A stretch of 64,000 nt of DNA from Coprobacillaceae bacterium UN01-12pH3A (GTDB lineage: Bacteria > Bacillota_I > Bacilli_A > Erysipelotrichales > Coprobacillaceae): assembly GCA_027676805.1 (NCBI GenBank), contig JAQENU010000008.1, positions 1 to 64,000 of the forward strand. The letters are read 5' to 3'. Under the pieces are notes generated by a model. It had not been told where the DNA came from. It did no database searches and saw only the letters and a program-made list of their open reading frames with translations. Both the position numbers and the translations under genes were made by a program. Below are positions 7,007 through 16,736 of this stretch, piece by piece (position 1 is the first letter of the stretch; every line of letters starts with the position of its first letter).

Positions 7007-8851
7007 TTATTGTGAAATAATTTTAGTCCATAGAATCGCATATTTTTCTTTTAACGCATTATCCTGATAAGTGAAAACTTCATCGTTACCAGTCAGATCC
7101 GTGCGAATTCCATAAGCATTGTTGCCTTCAAAATCTTCTTCCTTAGCTATCGCAGAAGCATGTTTATTGCTTGTCAAATAGCCGACTTCCAAAGTATTTA
7201 ATAAAGCATTTTCATCTGAAATCATATAATTGATGAATTCATGCGCCAAGGTCACTTCCTGACATTCATTTGTAATCACGAAGCCATCAAACCAGACATT
7301 GGTTCCTTCTTTTGGCAGATAGAAATCCATGTTTTCATTTTCAGCCATAATCGCCGCAGCATCACCGGAATACATGATTGCCATAGCTTTTTCATTGTTT
7401 TTCATGCTGTCGATAATTTCGTCACCGCCATAAACAGGCGACATCGTTTCTTTCTGATTTGCCAGCCATTGATAAGCTTCTTGGATTTCCTGATCGTTCT
7501 CACTATTCATAGAATACCCCAAAGCCTTTAAAGCGACTGTAAATGAATCACGAACTGAATCATACATGTAGATGTTGCCTTTATACTTCTGATTGCGTAA
7601 AATTTCGAAGCCCTGCTCTAAGTCTGCTGCATCTACTTTTGTTTTATCATAGACGATTCCGACATTTCCATAGAAATACGGTGCCCAATATTCATTACCT
7701 GGATCAAACGGCTGATTCATGATCGAAGTATCCAAGCTGTCTTTATTGGTAATTAATGACCAATCCAGCTTTTGAATGCGTTCTTCTTTAATTAGACGTT
7801 CAATCATATAATCAGACGGAACTAAAATATCGTACTTATTTCCTCCTGTATATTTGGTATACATGGATTCATTAGAATCAAAGGTTTCATAAACAACCTT
7901 ACAGTTATATTCTTTTTCAAAAGATTTAATCACCGACTTATCCACGTATTCTCCCCAGTTGAAAACACGCAGTACCGGTTTGCTGCTTTCTCTTACCGCC
8001 ACTCCAACAACTAATGCAAGACAGCTTAAAGCAATGACAATACGTGCTGTACGTTTACGCAGTTTACTCGATGTCTTCTTTTTCACGATAGCAGGTACAA
8101 TATAAGATAAAGCCAATACCCCCAAAATAACAAAGACAACTATCGCAGATAACGCATTGATGCTTGGGTTGATACGTTTTGACATATTGTAGACAGCTAT
8201 AGAAATATTTTGAACCCCATTGCCAGTAACAAAATAAGAAATGATAAAATCATCAAACGACATCGTAAAGGCTAATAAAGCGCCTGTAAAGATTGCCGGC
8301 TTGATTTGCGGCAAAATAACTTTTGTCAGCGCCTGAAAAGGAGTTGCCCCTAAATCCATTGCCGCATCAGATAAATTAGGATCTAAGCGTCTTACCTTAG
8401 GCAAAACATTGGTGATGACAAAAGGTGTACAAAATGCAATATGAGCAAAAAGCATTGTCATATAGCCTTTATCTACTTTAAATGCAGCAAAAAACAGCAT
8501 TAAGGAAATCGCCGTTACAATTTCCGGATTTAAAATAGGCAGCTGATTTAACTGCAGGACAATCTGACGAACAATTTTCTTTGACTTTGATAAGCCAATT
8601 GCTGTGATGGTTCCTAAGACAGTAGACACCAACGTCGCAATGATTGCAATCGATACCGATACAAAAACAGCGGACATTAATTCATTGTTTTTAAACAGTT
8701 CTTCATACCAGTAAAATGAGAAGCCTTTGAAATTGGATAAAGACTTCGCTGAATTGAAAGAAAAGACAACCATGACAATGATTGGTAAATATTGGAAAAG
8801 AAGACATAAGCCAACAAATAGACTAGTTGAGAATTTTCGATTTTTTATCAC
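7007..8851 (-). CDS. potCD: fused spermidine/putrescine permease PotC and binding protein PotD
   Basis: One reading frame of 614 residues joins two parts of a polyamine importer. Residues 1-255 are a PotC-type inner-membrane permease with six membrane segments and an EAA loop ('DAAMDLGATPFQALTK', about 162-177). Residues 270-287 form an additional membrane segment. Residues 293-614 are a PotD-type solute-binding protein starting 'PVLRVFNWGEYVDKSVI'. The binding domain would therefore be tethered outside the cell by its own membrane helix instead of a lipid anchor. The start is GTG with an AGGAGG site, overlapping potB by 29 bases. It is the last gene of the operon with potB, potA and an XRE-cupin regulator. 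Spermidine versus putrescine preference is not readable. Confidence 0.93.
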   Translation of the reverse strand: MIKNRKFSTSLFVGLCLLFQYLPIIVMVVFSFNSAKSLSNFKGFSFYWYEELFKNNELMSAVFVSVSIAIIATLVSTVLGTITAIGLSKSKKIVRQIVLQLNQLPILNPEIVTAISLMLFFAAFKVDKGYMTMLFAHIAFCTPFVITNVLPKVRRLDPNLSDAAMDLGATPFQALTKVILPQIKPAIFTGALLAFTMSFDDFIISYFVTGNGVQNISIAVYNMSKRINPSINALSAIVVFVILGVLALSYIVPAIVKKKTSSKLRKRTARIVIALSCLALVVGVAVRESSKPVLRVFNWGEYVDKSVIKSFEKEYNCKVVYETFDSNESMYTKYTGGNKYDILVPSDYMIERLIKEERIQKLDWSLITNKDSLDTSIMNQPFDPGNEYWAPYFYGNVGIVYDKTKVDAADLEQGFEILRNQKYKGNIYMYDSVRDSFTVALKALGYSMNSENDQEIQEAYQWLANQKETMSPVYGGDEIIDSMKNNEKAMAIMYSGDAAAIMAENENMDFYLPKEGTNVWFDGFVITNECQEVTLAHEFINYMISDENALLNTLEVGYLTSNKHASAIAKEEDFEGNNAYGIRTDLTGNDEVFTYQDNALKEKYAILWTKIISQ

Positions 8852-9695
8852 TATGTGTCTCCTCCTGATCTTGTCCTGTATATTTTTCTATTTTACTTAC
8901 TCCTGCCATCATCAAAATAACAATGACTGCAAGAATCATGGATACGGCACTACCAAAACTCCAATCTCCGATTTGGATGAACTGCTGTTCAATGAAGTTT
9001 CCGATCAATGCGTATTGACCGCCGCCAAGTAATTTAGGAATCATAAAGGTTGAAATCGAAGGTAAAAACACCATCGTAATTCCAGTTAATACCCCGCTTA
9101 AGGATAAACGGAAGGTCACTTTCCAGAAAGTCTGCAAAGGGGTTGCCCCTAAATCCATTGCCGCTTCATTTAAAGAAGGATCCATCTTTGTCAAAGCAGT
9201 ATGGATAGGCAGAATCATGAATGGCAAAAAGTTATAGACCATCCCTAACACTACTGCAAAATCGGTATACAGCAAAGTTGCCGGTGGTAATCCGACTGCA
9301 CTCAGCATATTATTGATGATCCCGTTGCTTCCTAAAATACTGATCCATGCATAAGTTCTGATCAGCATATTAATCCAAGTGGGTATTGTGATTAGTAAGA
9401 TCAGAAGAGTCTGTGTTCTTTCTTTACATTTAGAAATGAGATACGCCACCGGATAGCCTAAGGCTAAGCAGATTACCGTTGTAATAACACCTAAAACAAA
9501 AGATTTAAATAATACTTTTACAAAAACCGGATCAAAGAATTTTGTGAAATTGCTTAGTGTAAAAGAAAACATCATCGCACCGCCTTCGCCGGTTCCATCC
9601 GTAAAGGCATAAAGGGCAATCATCAGCATAGGTAAAAGAGTAAAAAGCAATAGCCAGCCAATATAAGGGATGACTAGCTTCTTATATTGCTTCAT
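8823..9695 (-). CDS. potB: spermidine/putrescine ABC transporter permease PotB
   Basis: An inner-membrane permease of 290 residues with about six membrane segments and an EAA loop 'EAAMDLGATPLQTFWK' that docks onto the ATPase PotA. It forms the channel together with the PotC half of the next gene. Its start overlaps the potA stop by one base (TAATG), and its end runs 29 bases into the potCD start, so the operon is translationally coupled. The C-terminal tail is charged and cytoplasmic. Confidence 0.93.
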   Translation of the reverse strand: MKQYKKLVIPYIGWLLLFTLLPMLMIALYAFTDGTGEGGAMMFSFTLSNFTKFFDPVFVKVLFKSFVLGVITTVICLALGYPVAYLISKCKERTQTLLILLITIPTWINMLIRTYAWISILGSNGIINNMLSAVGLPPATLLYTDFAVVLGMVYNFLPFMILPIHTALTKMDPSLNEAAMDLGATPLQTFWKVTFRLSLSGVLTGITMVFLPSISTFMIPKLLGGGQYALIGNFIEQQFIQIGDWSFGSAVSMILAVIVILMMAGVSKIEKYTGQDQEETHSDKKSKILN

Positions 9696-10738
9696 TAATA
9701 AGTCCCCATCTTATACATCACATGGATGTCTTCCGGATAGAAATTTAAATCAACTTTTTTACCTACTTCTACATAATCTGTTGTATGAATTAAATAATGA
9801 CGTTTTTCACAACGTACCGTAATCTCATAATGAACGCCTTTAAAAATAATGGTTTCTACTTCCCCTGACATTTTCCCTTGTCCTAACTCAACGATATCTA
9901 AATCTTCCGGACGTAAAACAACATCAACCTCTTCATTATCATCAAAACCATAATCGACACAGTCAAATTCCTGTCCGTCAAATTTCACAAGATAATCTTT
10001 CAGCATGACTCCTTCAACGATATTGGAATCCCCAATAAACTGTGCAACAAAACGGTTTTCCGGTTCATTGTAGATATCTGTCGGTGACCCGATCTGCTGA
10101 ATCATTCCATCATTCATGATGACAATCGTATCTGACATGGTTAAGGCTTCTTCTTGATCATGGGTAACGTAGATAAACGTAATTCCCACTTCTTTTTGAA
10201 TCTTCTTTAATTCCAGCTGCATTTCTTTTCGCAGTTTTAAGTCTAATGCCCCTAATGGTTCATCCAGCAATAGGACCTTAGGTTCATTGATAAGCGCACG
10301 CGCAATCGCAACACGCTGCTGTTGTCCCCCGGAAAGCTGATCAATCGCTCTTTTTTCAAAGCCTGATAATCCGACTAATTTTAAAGTCTTCGTCACTTTC
10401 TGTTCAACGATCGAATGATCGATCTTTTTTAGATTTAACCCAAACGCTATATTTTGATATACGTTCATATGAGGAAACAACGCATATTTTTGAAATACGG
10501 TGTTGATTTCTCTTTTATAGGGCGGTAATGATGAAATATCTACATCATCAAATAAAACATCGCCTCCACTTTTTTCCTCGAATCCACCGATAATACGCAG
10601 AGTGGTTGTCTTTCCGCAACCACTGGGTCCTAGTAATGTTAAGAATTCATTTTCATGAATATCCAGATTTATTCCTTTTAATACGACTTGTCCGCCATAT
10701 TCTTTAGTTAGATTCTTTAATTGTATTAATTTTTTCAT
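9695..10738 (-). CDS. potA: spermidine/putrescine ABC transporter ATP-binding protein PotA
   Basis: The cytoplasmic ATPase of the importer, 347 residues. Walker A 'GPSGCGKTT', signature '[15 protein letters not shown]', Walker B '[12 protein letters not shown]' and the switch His in 'VTHDQEEAL' are all intact. The region after residue 240 is the TOBE-type regulatory domain of the PotA/MalK class. It starts 9 bases after the XRE-cupin regulator with an AGGAGG site, so both genes share a transcript. Confidence 0.94.
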   Translation of the reverse strand: MKKLIQLKNLTKEYGGQVVLKGINLDIHENEFLTLLGPSGCGKTTTLRIIGGFEEKSGGDVLFDDVDISSLPPYKREINTVFQKYALFPHMNVYQNIAFGLNLKKIDHSIVEQKVTKTLKLVGLSGFEKRAIDQLSGGQQQRVAIARALINEPKVLLLDEPLGALDLKLRKEMQLELKKIQKEVGITFIYVTHDQEEALTMSDTIVIMNDGMIQQIGSPTDIYNEPENRFVAQFIGDSNIVEGVMLKDYLVKFDGQEFDCVDYGFDDNEEVDVVLRPEDLDIVELGQGKMSGEVETIIFKGVHYEITVRCEKRHYLIHTTDYVEVGKKVDLNFYPEDIHVMYKMGTY

Positions 10739-10747
10739 ATAACCCTC

Positions 10748-11281
10748 CTAGAATGATGGTGGCGTTGAGATCCATATCACTTTAGCCACATGCTGGTGCT
10801 GATTAGAAATATAATGAGGTTTATCCCCTTTAATATAAAATGTCTGTCCTGCTTTAATTAATAGCTCCTGATGACCGTAATGCAAGGTAATCCGTCCTGT
10901 CAGCACATAGCCAAACTCCTCCCCCTCATGCGGTTCAATCTGACTTGTTTGTGCTCCGTTTTGCAGTTCAATTAAAATAGGCTCCATTTGATTCTTTTGA
11001 GCATTGGGGACTATATAGGAAATCGTATGTAAGTCCTGCTCATTGATAAAAAAGTCCTTATTGGAAAAGACTATCTGTTCTTCTTGCTTTTCATCAAAAA
11101 AGTCACGCAAATTCGTTCCCAGTGCTTCCAGTATATCTTCAAGTGTGGAAATAGAAGGAGACGTCAAATTCCTTTCAACCTGTGATAAAAAGCCTTTCGT
11201 TAATTCACTTCGATTCGCTAACTCTTCTAAAGTTAATTGATTGCTGACTCGCAACCGTTTGATTTTCTCACCGATATCCAT
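10748..11281 (-). CDS. XRE-family regulator with cupin domain (PuuR-like)
   Basis: A regulator of 177 residues. The N-terminal 65 residues form an XRE helix-turn-helix ('LTLEELANRSELTKGFLSQVERNLTSPSISTL'-type sequence). The C-terminal half is a small cupin barrel ('EPHEGEEFGYVLTGRI' near residues 115-130) that usually binds a small ligand. As first gene of the pot operon it most likely controls polyamine uptake, like PuuR-type regulators. That link is inferred from position and architecture. Confidence 0.88.
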   Translation of the reverse strand: MDIGEKIKRLRVSNQLTLEELANRSELTKGFLSQVERNLTSPSISTLEDILEALGTNLRDFFDEKQEEQIVFSNKDFFINEQDLHTISYIVPNAQKNQMEPILIELQNGAQTSQIEPHEGEEFGYVLTGRITLHYGHQELLIKAGQTFYIKGDKPHYISNQHQHVAKVIWISTPPSF

Positions 11282-11338
11282 AAGCGTCCTCCTGTTTAGT
11301 ATTATAAAACTTTTTGTATATTTTTACGAAACATAACT

Positions 11339-11366
11339 ATTATATAAAAATTATGACAAAATGCAA
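11339..11366 (-). promoter_or_regulatory. promoter of the pot operon
   Basis: TTGCAT (11361-11366) and TATAAT (11339-11344) with a 16-base spacer. A further TATAAT-like box at 11301-11306 lacks a clear -35. Confidence 0.55.
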
Positions 11367-11387
11367 CTGGTTTAACACATTTTCCCA

Positions 11388-11417
11388 ATAAAAAAACTCA
11401 AAGAACGGCTTTGAGTT
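11388..11417 (-). terminator. terminator of tyrA
   Basis: AACTCAAAG and CTTTGAGTT arms with a five-base loop, followed by seven T on the minus strand. It overlaps the tyrA stop codon. Confidence 0.8.
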
Positions 11418-12255
11418 AATCTTCTTTTTTCTCTAAGTGCTCACGACGAACACTAGATTGAATAAACAGCTCTTTAATCAGCTTTTCATCTTCTTCTAAA
11501 ATAGCTTTTTTAAGCTTTTGCAGCTCCTCTTCAAAATGATCGATACAGTTTAAAAGATTCTCTTTATTTTTAAAGAAAAGCTCGGTCCAAAGATCCTCAT
11601 TGATATTGGCGATGCGGGTCAGATCACGATAGGAATCACCAATGAATTTTCCGGTATCAAACTTCTGCTGATCAGAGTTAATTAAAGCGACTGCCAAAAC
11701 ATGGGGCAATTGAGAAGTAAAGGCGATAATCTCATCATGCTGAGCAGGTGAAACGACTTTAATATTTTTGAAGCCCATCTGATACACTAATTTTTTTAAT
11801 ATGAGAATCGCTTCTTCACTGTTGCCAGGATGTGGGGTAATAATATAATTGGCCCCTTTAAATACATCACTGCTTGAATACTGATATCCTTTTTTCTCTC
11901 TGCCGGCCATTGGATGTCCGCTCAAAAATTCCACATTGTCTGGCAATTTAGCTGCCATCTTTTCAACAAAATAAGATTTTACCCCTACTGCATCGGTAAT
12001 CAGACTGCCGGGCTTGAATTGATTTTCTTCGATAAATGCTTCTATTAAAGAAGGATACAGTGAAATAATCGTAAGATCGCTCTTTGGGATGATTTCTTTT
12101 CCATCATGATATCCCTCTAAAATATAGCCTTCTTCTTTTGCTTTGTTTAAGGTATGTAAGTTCGTATCGATTCCATAAACATCGTAGCCGAGTCCATGCA
12201 GTGCTTTGACATAGCTTCCTCCTACAACTCCTAATCCAACGACGGTAATGATCAT
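11416..12255 (-). CDS. tyrA: prephenate dehydrogenase
   Basis: Converts prephenate to 4-hydroxyphenylpyruvate with NAD(P), the tyrosine branch of aromatic synthesis, in the cytoplasm. The N-terminus has a Rossmann nucleotide-binding loop ('VVGLGVVGGSYVKAL'). The 'GHPMAGREKKGY' stretch with its substrate-binding His is typical of TyrA. The C-terminal half is the helical dimerisation domain, and the 279-residue length fits the family without an ACT domain. The ATG at 12255 has GGAGGAATAAAT in front; a longer reading frame would start inside the T-box terminator. It is transcribed alone behind a tyrosine T-box, which agrees with its role. Confidence 0.92.
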   Translation of the reverse strand: MIITVVGLGVVGGSYVKALHGLGYDVYGIDTNLHTLNKAKEEGYILEGYHDGKEIIPKSDLTIISLYPSLIEAFIEENQFKPGSLITDAVGVKSYFVEKMAAKLPDNVEFLSGHPMAGREKKGYQYSSSDVFKGANYIITPHPGNSEEAILILKKLVYQMGFKNIKVVSPAQHDEIIAFTSQLPHVLAVALINSDQQKFDTGKFIGDSYRDLTRIANINEDLWTELFFKNKENLLNCIDHFEEELQKLKKAILEEDEKLIKELFIQSSVRREHLEKKED

Positions 12256-12274
12256 ATTTATTCCTCCTTCAAAT

Positions 12275-12515
12275 AAAAAAGCTTTCATCCTTAAAGGACG
12301 AAAGCAATTCGTGTTACCACCTTTATTTACTGATCTTTCACAAAACCAGCCTCATTGAGTCTTTGACTCCTGCTTTAACGGGCATGCCCGGCAACGCCTA
12401 CTTCATTCAACGTTCTACTCCATGATGTATTCACTTTCTGCCTATTCGTTATTTCCACCTGCCATAACGTCTCTATGCAATGTACAAAAAGCTACTTGTT
12501 CACTTCTTCGTATTT
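12275..12515 (-). promoter_or_regulatory. T-box riboswitch leader, tyrosine specific
   Basis: The minus-strand leader of tyrA carries the T-box core AGGTGGTAACACG (12310-12323), which pairs with the CCA end of uncharged tRNA. A terminator stem follows (GCTTTC/GAAAGC arms at 12281-12305, then six T). In the specifier-loop region the order GTGAA-TAC appears, placing a Tyr codon at 12427-12429. Uncharged tRNA-Tyr would favour the antiterminator and so raise tyrA expression. Stem I details were judged by eye. Confidence 0.87.
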
Positions 12516-12548
12516 ATTATATCTTAGCATGTTTGTTCGATTTGTCAA
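12516..12548 (-). promoter_or_regulatory. promoter of tyrA T-box leader
   Basis: TTGACA at 12543-12548 on the minus strand. TAAGAT (12521-12526) at 16 bases or the overlapping TATAAT (12516-12521) at 21 bases serves as -10; the first has the better spacing. Confidence 0.55.
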
Positions 12549-12550
12549 TT

Positions 12551-14569
12551 TTAACTTGCGACATTCGATTGAGAAAGATACATTTGATAATATTTTCCGC
12601 CTAAAGCAATCAGTTCATCATGCGTTCCCATTTCAATAATTTTCCCGCCATCTAAGACAATGATCTGATCGGCATGTTTGATTGTACTTAAACGATGGGC
12701 AACGATAAATGTTGTACGGTTCTCACTGGCGACTGCCAATGCCCGCTGTATCATCTGTTCGGTCTGAGTATCGATATTAGCCGTTGCTTCATCTAAGATT
12801 AAGATAGACGGATCATAAAGCATGGCTCTGGCAAAAGACAGCAGCTGTCTTTCCCCGGTAGATAAGTTTTCTCCTAAGTTTGCAATTGGGGTATCAATGC
12901 CATGCTCATATTTATTTAAGATCTCATCAGCCCCGATCGCATGCATGGCATCCAGCACCATTTGATCGGTCACCTGTTCATCATTTAGTGAAATATTGCT
13001 TTTGATCGTTCCTTTAAATAAGATTGGATCCTGAAGCACCATTCCCACATGTTTTCTAAATGCCTGTTTTGACATTGTGTTCAGTTCACGCCCATCAATT
13101 TTGATAGATCCTTCACTATAATCATAAAAACGCATTAACAATGACATTGTCGTTGTTTTTCCGCTTCCGGTATGTCCTACAAACGCTACCGTTTGGTGAG
13201 CCTCTGCTTTAAAATTAATATCTTTTAAAACATAAGGAGCCGTCTCATTGTATTTAAAATCAAGATGTGAAAATTCCACTTCTCCATTAAACGGCGGAAT
13301 TTCATCATCATAAGCGACTGTTTCTTCGGGTAAATCCAAAAACTCAAAAACACGGGTTCCGGATACCATTGCATCTTCAAGCATTTCAATGCTTTCCATG
13401 ATGAGATCGATTGGATCCAGTAAATTTCCCAAATAAGTAACAAAAGCATACATTACCCCATAAGTCGCAAATTCACCTGTGTAAACCGCTTTATATCCAA
13501 AGAAGCAAATAACCATGATCTGAGTAACACGTCTAAATAAACCAAAAACCGGTCCCCCGACATTGACATTTAAGCTGGTCTGCTTGACACGATAATCAAA
13601 ATAAGATTTATTCAGATCGTCAAATTCATCATAAATGAATTTTTCCTGATTAAACGCCTGAATCACTTTCATGCCCTTGATATTTTCATTCAATGTGGCA
13701 TTGATCTGAGAATTGAGTGCACGAATCTGGGTGGCATATTTATTGGTGTAGTAGCGATAAGCCAAAATCCAAACGACAATCAGCGGTAAAATAAACAATA
13801 CCATGATCGCAAATTGAGGATTTAAGATATACATTGCAAAATAAATTATAATAAATTTAAACAATCCCTCAATGACGATCGTAATGACAACATTATATAA
13901 ATATTTAATTGTCTCTGTATCATTGGTGATCTTTGAAACAATTCGTCCATCTGCTTCATTTTGAAAATAGTTAATTGGCAGACGCTGCAATTTTTCAAAC
14001 ATGTCGTAACGCATTAAATTTGATAACTTTAAAGCTAATAAAGAATAGAGATAATTGGTGACATAAACTAAAATAGAGTTTAAAAAATACATAGCTCCCA
14101 GCATCACCAACAAAAAGATAACCGGTTTTACCAGCGGGCCATAAAGTAATCGTGACTGATTGCCTGATAAAACCACAGCTTGATAGGTATAAGTCTGATC
14201 AGTATTAGCGATGGTAACAGTATTTCCATCTATCTGACGCATGCCGCTTTCAATTTGACCGACCCCATCAATCATATAAAGTGTTTTATTGACTTCGATG
14301 ACACATGCTTCTTCAATGATATTAGCGTCCCCTTTATAAAGGTTTTGCTGGACATAGAAGCTGTCATTTATTTCTACCCCATTTTCCGCTTTCGAATCGA
14401 CTTTGTACCAAGGCTTTTCAATTCCGGATACGTAATCATCCAAAAGCTGCTGAGTAAGTCGTGTTGGCAAGATATCGACGACCATCAAAATAGAAACAAG
14501 CACGATCGTAGACACAATTAAAAATTTCACATGAAAGGCATAGCTAAATGCACGTTTTAACACTTTCAT
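12551..14569 (-). CDS. ABC exporter subunit with extracellular insertion (heterodimer partner B)
   Basis: A half-transporter of 672 residues with an N-terminal six-helix domain and a C-terminal ATPase. Walker A 'GHTGSGKTT', Walker B with catalytic Glu ('LILDEATANID') and the switch His ('IVAHRLSTI') are intact. The signature is altered to 'LSTGE'. About 100 polar residues between membrane helices 1 and 2 (about 45-145) form an outside domain, as in the BmrCD/YheHI class. It pairs with the next gene upstream, whose Walker B Glu is Asp, so the dimer has one full and one degenerate ATP site. Family members export drugs or peptides; the cargo here is unknown. It is the last gene of the pncA-pncB run. 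Confidence 0.9.
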   Translation of the reverse strand: MKVLKRAFSYAFHVKFLIVSTIVLVSILMVVDILPTRLTQQLLDDYVSGIEKPWYKVDSKAENGVEINDSFYVQQNLYKGDANIIEEACVIEVNKTLYMIDGVGQIESGMRQIDGNTVTIANTDQTYTYQAVVLSGNQSRLLYGPLVKPVIFLLVMLGAMYFLNSILVYVTNYLYSLLALKLSNLMRYDMFEKLQRLPINYFQNEADGRIVSKITNDTETIKYLYNVVITIVIEGLFKFIIIYFAMYILNPQFAIMVLFILPLIVVWILAYRYYTNKYATQIRALNSQINATLNENIKGMKVIQAFNQEKFIYDEFDDLNKSYFDYRVKQTSLNVNVGGPVFGLFRRVTQIMVICFFGYKAVYTGEFATYGVMYAFVTYLGNLLDPIDLIMESIEMLEDAMVSGTRVFEFLDLPEETVAYDDEIPPFNGEVEFSHLDFKYNETAPYVLKDINFKAEAHQTVAFVGHTGSGKTTTMSLLMRFYDYSEGSIKIDGRELNTMSKQAFRKHVGMVLQDPILFKGTIKSNISLNDEQVTDQMVLDAMHAIGADEILNKYEHGIDTPIANLGENLSTGERQLLSFARAMLYDPSILILDEATANIDTQTEQMIQRALAVASENRTTFIVAHRLSTIKHADQIIVLDGGKIIEMGTHDELIALGGKYYQMYLSQSNVAS

Positions 14570-16317
14570 TATGCTTCACCTCCATCCGCTAAAGACTGGT
14601 TGGTAAACTGCTCATAATACCAGCCTTTTTCAGCCAGCAGCTGCTCATGATTGCCATGTTCGATAATCTCCCCATTATCTAATACGATAATCTGATCGGC
14701 ATGCTTAATGGCAGAAAGACGATGCGCAATGATGATATTCGTTTTTTCTTTACGTGCCGTCTTCAGATTCCCGATAATATTAGCTTCGGTGTTTCCATCT
14801 ACAGCTGACAAAGAATCATCTAAAATTAATATCTCCGGATCAGCTATAAAAGCACGAGCAATGGATAAACGCTGTTTCTGTCCACCGGAGAGCATCGTTC
14901 CATCCTCACCGCATAACGTATCTAAGCCATCACGCAAATATTGAATATCTTTTTCAAAGTCAGCCAGACGAATCGCTTCCATCATTTTTTCATCGCTGAC
15001 TTCACCTACATGTCCCAGCTTAATATTTTCTCTAACAGTTTTAGAAAATAAAACGTGCTCCTGCGGAACATAGCCAAAGTGCTGGCGAATATCAATGAAA
15101 TTATAAAGATCGACTGAGTAGTCATTAATTTTAAACTCGCCTTTTCCTTTTTTATAGTAACGCAGTAACTGCTGAATTAAAGTAGATTTCCCACTTCCGG
15201 TTTTACCGATAATTCCAATCGTTTGACCTTTTTCAATCTTAAAAGAAATATCTTTCAAGCTATCGAATTCACTGCTTGGATAACGAAATGAATAGTGATT
15301 AAACTCGATTGAATCAATGTGCTTTAGTGTCATTGGATTCTTAGGCTGTTCAATGCGTACATCCACCATGGTCGTTTCTTCAAAACGATCATAAGAAGCT
15401 TGGGCACGCTGCAAACGATTTAACACCTGCCCGATTCCCATCATCGGCATTCTTAGCATCGACAGATAAAGATTAAAAGAAACCAGTTCTCCCGCTGAAA
15501 TTTCACGATTAAACACTAAAAATACACCAAAACCAATCGCAATCATTAAAGACACTGAAAACACGATCCTAAATAAAGGTCCAAAGGCTGAATCCAGCTT
15601 TAATGCTACTTTTTCTTTATCACGTGCCACATCGGCAGAACGCTTTAATTTTTCAATATCATTTTTTTCCTGCACAAAAGCTCGGATAACCTGCACTCCC
15701 GCTACAGATTCCAAAGTGGTATTGTTGAATTCCCCATATGCATCACGTGAAACGATGAACAAACGGCGAATCTTCTTTGACATGAAATAAACCAGCACAA
15801 TGGCAAAAGGCAAAGGCAATATTGCCGCAATTGTTAGTTTTAAATCAACTCCAATTATCATCTGTGATACTACAAACAGAATCGTAAACGCCGAGGTTAA
15901 CAGCTGATTTAAGATCTGAGAAGTTGCCATACAGATATTGTTAACATCTTGCGTTGCAACTGCCATCAGATCTCCGGTTTCATGATCGTTATAATAATGA
16001 GCATCCATTCTCTCCAAATAATCCATCAACTGATTTCTTAATATGTATTGGAGCTTATAACTCCCATTGAACATCAAGCGTGATCTTAAATTAAAAGCAA
16101 CATACAAAAGTATGGCAACAATTGACATCTTGAATATCAAGGCATAAAAATAACTCTCAGTGATTTGCCCGGTTCCTATGGAATCCAAAGCATTTCCTAA
16201 ATATTTGGGGGGCAGTGTCATTAAAAATGTAGCGGCAATATTGCATATCGCAAATGCAGCATAGCGCCATTTCTCCTCTTTAAAAAACCAACTTAATTTC
16301 TTATATATATTAAACAT
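14569..16317 (-). CDS. ABC exporter subunit with degenerate catalytic site (heterodimer partner A)
   Basis: A half-transporter of 582 residues (six helices plus ATPase). Walker A 'GKTGSGKST' and a canonical 'LSGGQ' signature are present, but the Walker B end reads 'LILDDSLSAVD', with Asp in place of the catalytic Glu. This is the known pattern of asymmetric heterodimers such as LmrCD and BmrCD. The ATG at 16317 has a GGGGAGGGG site and is preferred over a start five codons upstream. Its stop overlaps the start of the partner gene (TAATG), so the two are made together. Confidence 0.9.
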   Translation of the reverse strand: MFNIYKKLSWFFKEEKWRYAAFAICNIAATFLMTLPPKYLGNALDSIGTGQITESYFYALIFKMSIVAILLYVAFNLRSRLMFNGSYKLQYILRNQLMDYLERMDAHYYNDHETGDLMAVATQDVNNICMATSQILNQLLTSAFTILFVVSQMIIGVDLKLTIAAILPLPFAIVLVYFMSKKIRRLFIVSRDAYGEFNNTTLESVAGVQVIRAFVQEKNDIEKLKRSADVARDKEKVALKLDSAFGPLFRIVFSVSLMIAIGFGVFLVFNREISAGELVSFNLYLSMLRMPMMGIGQVLNRLQRAQASYDRFEETTMVDVRIEQPKNPMTLKHIDSIEFNHYSFRYPSSEFDSLKDISFKIEKGQTIGIIGKTGSGKSTLIQQLLRYYKKGKGEFKINDYSVDLYNFIDIRQHFGYVPQEHVLFSKTVRENIKLGHVGEVSDEKMMEAIRLADFEKDIQYLRDGLDTLCGEDGTMLSGGQKQRLSIARAFIADPEILILDDSLSAVDGNTEANIIGNLKTARKEKTNIIIAHRLSAIKHADQIIVLDNGEIIEHGNHEQLLAEKGWYYEQFTNQSLADGGEA

Positions 16318-16337
16318 AATTCCCCTCCCCATTCATT

Positions 16338-16736
16338 TTATTTGAATATAAAGGTCGAAGTAATCGCAGTTCCTAATCCGAAGATCAGTCCCATGATGAT
16401 ATATCGTATAAACAGCTCCTTTATATTTGCTTTTTTCCCGTCACTTCCATTTAATAATAGGACGACAAGCAGACTGGTGATCAGTCCATGTGATAAAATC
16501 GTCGCCGCCATTGTGCCATATAGAGCACTTAGCTGTGATTCAATCAGCAATGCCACAATCATATAGGCAGCAAACATTTTTAATACACTCATCGGGGTCA
16601 GTGTCACCCAAGATAAAGAAGCATATTTTTTTAGTTCCTGCACATTCCCACTTTTTTTCTTTTTAGCTGCAGTGGCTGTCTGTTTCTCATAATCAGACAT
16701 TCCCCCACGCTCCATTTGTCTTTTAAATCTACTCAT
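16338..16736 (-). CDS. small membrane protein of unknown function
   Basis: A protein of 132 residues with a charged first third (a run of four Lys near residue 26) and three to four hydrophobic segments after residue 45. No family is recognised. Its ATG overlaps the pncB stop (TAATG) and has AAAGGAAAG in front. It sits between the NAD salvage genes and the ABC exporter pair, so it belongs to the same transcript and may assist the exporter; that is only positional. Confidence 0.7.
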   Translation of the reverse strand: MSRFKRQMERGGMSDYEKQTATAAKKKKSGNVQELKKYASLSWVTLTPMSVLKMFAAYMIVALLIESQLSALYGTMAATILSHGLITSLLVVLLLNGSDGKKANIKELFIRYIIMGLIFGLGTAITSTFIFK

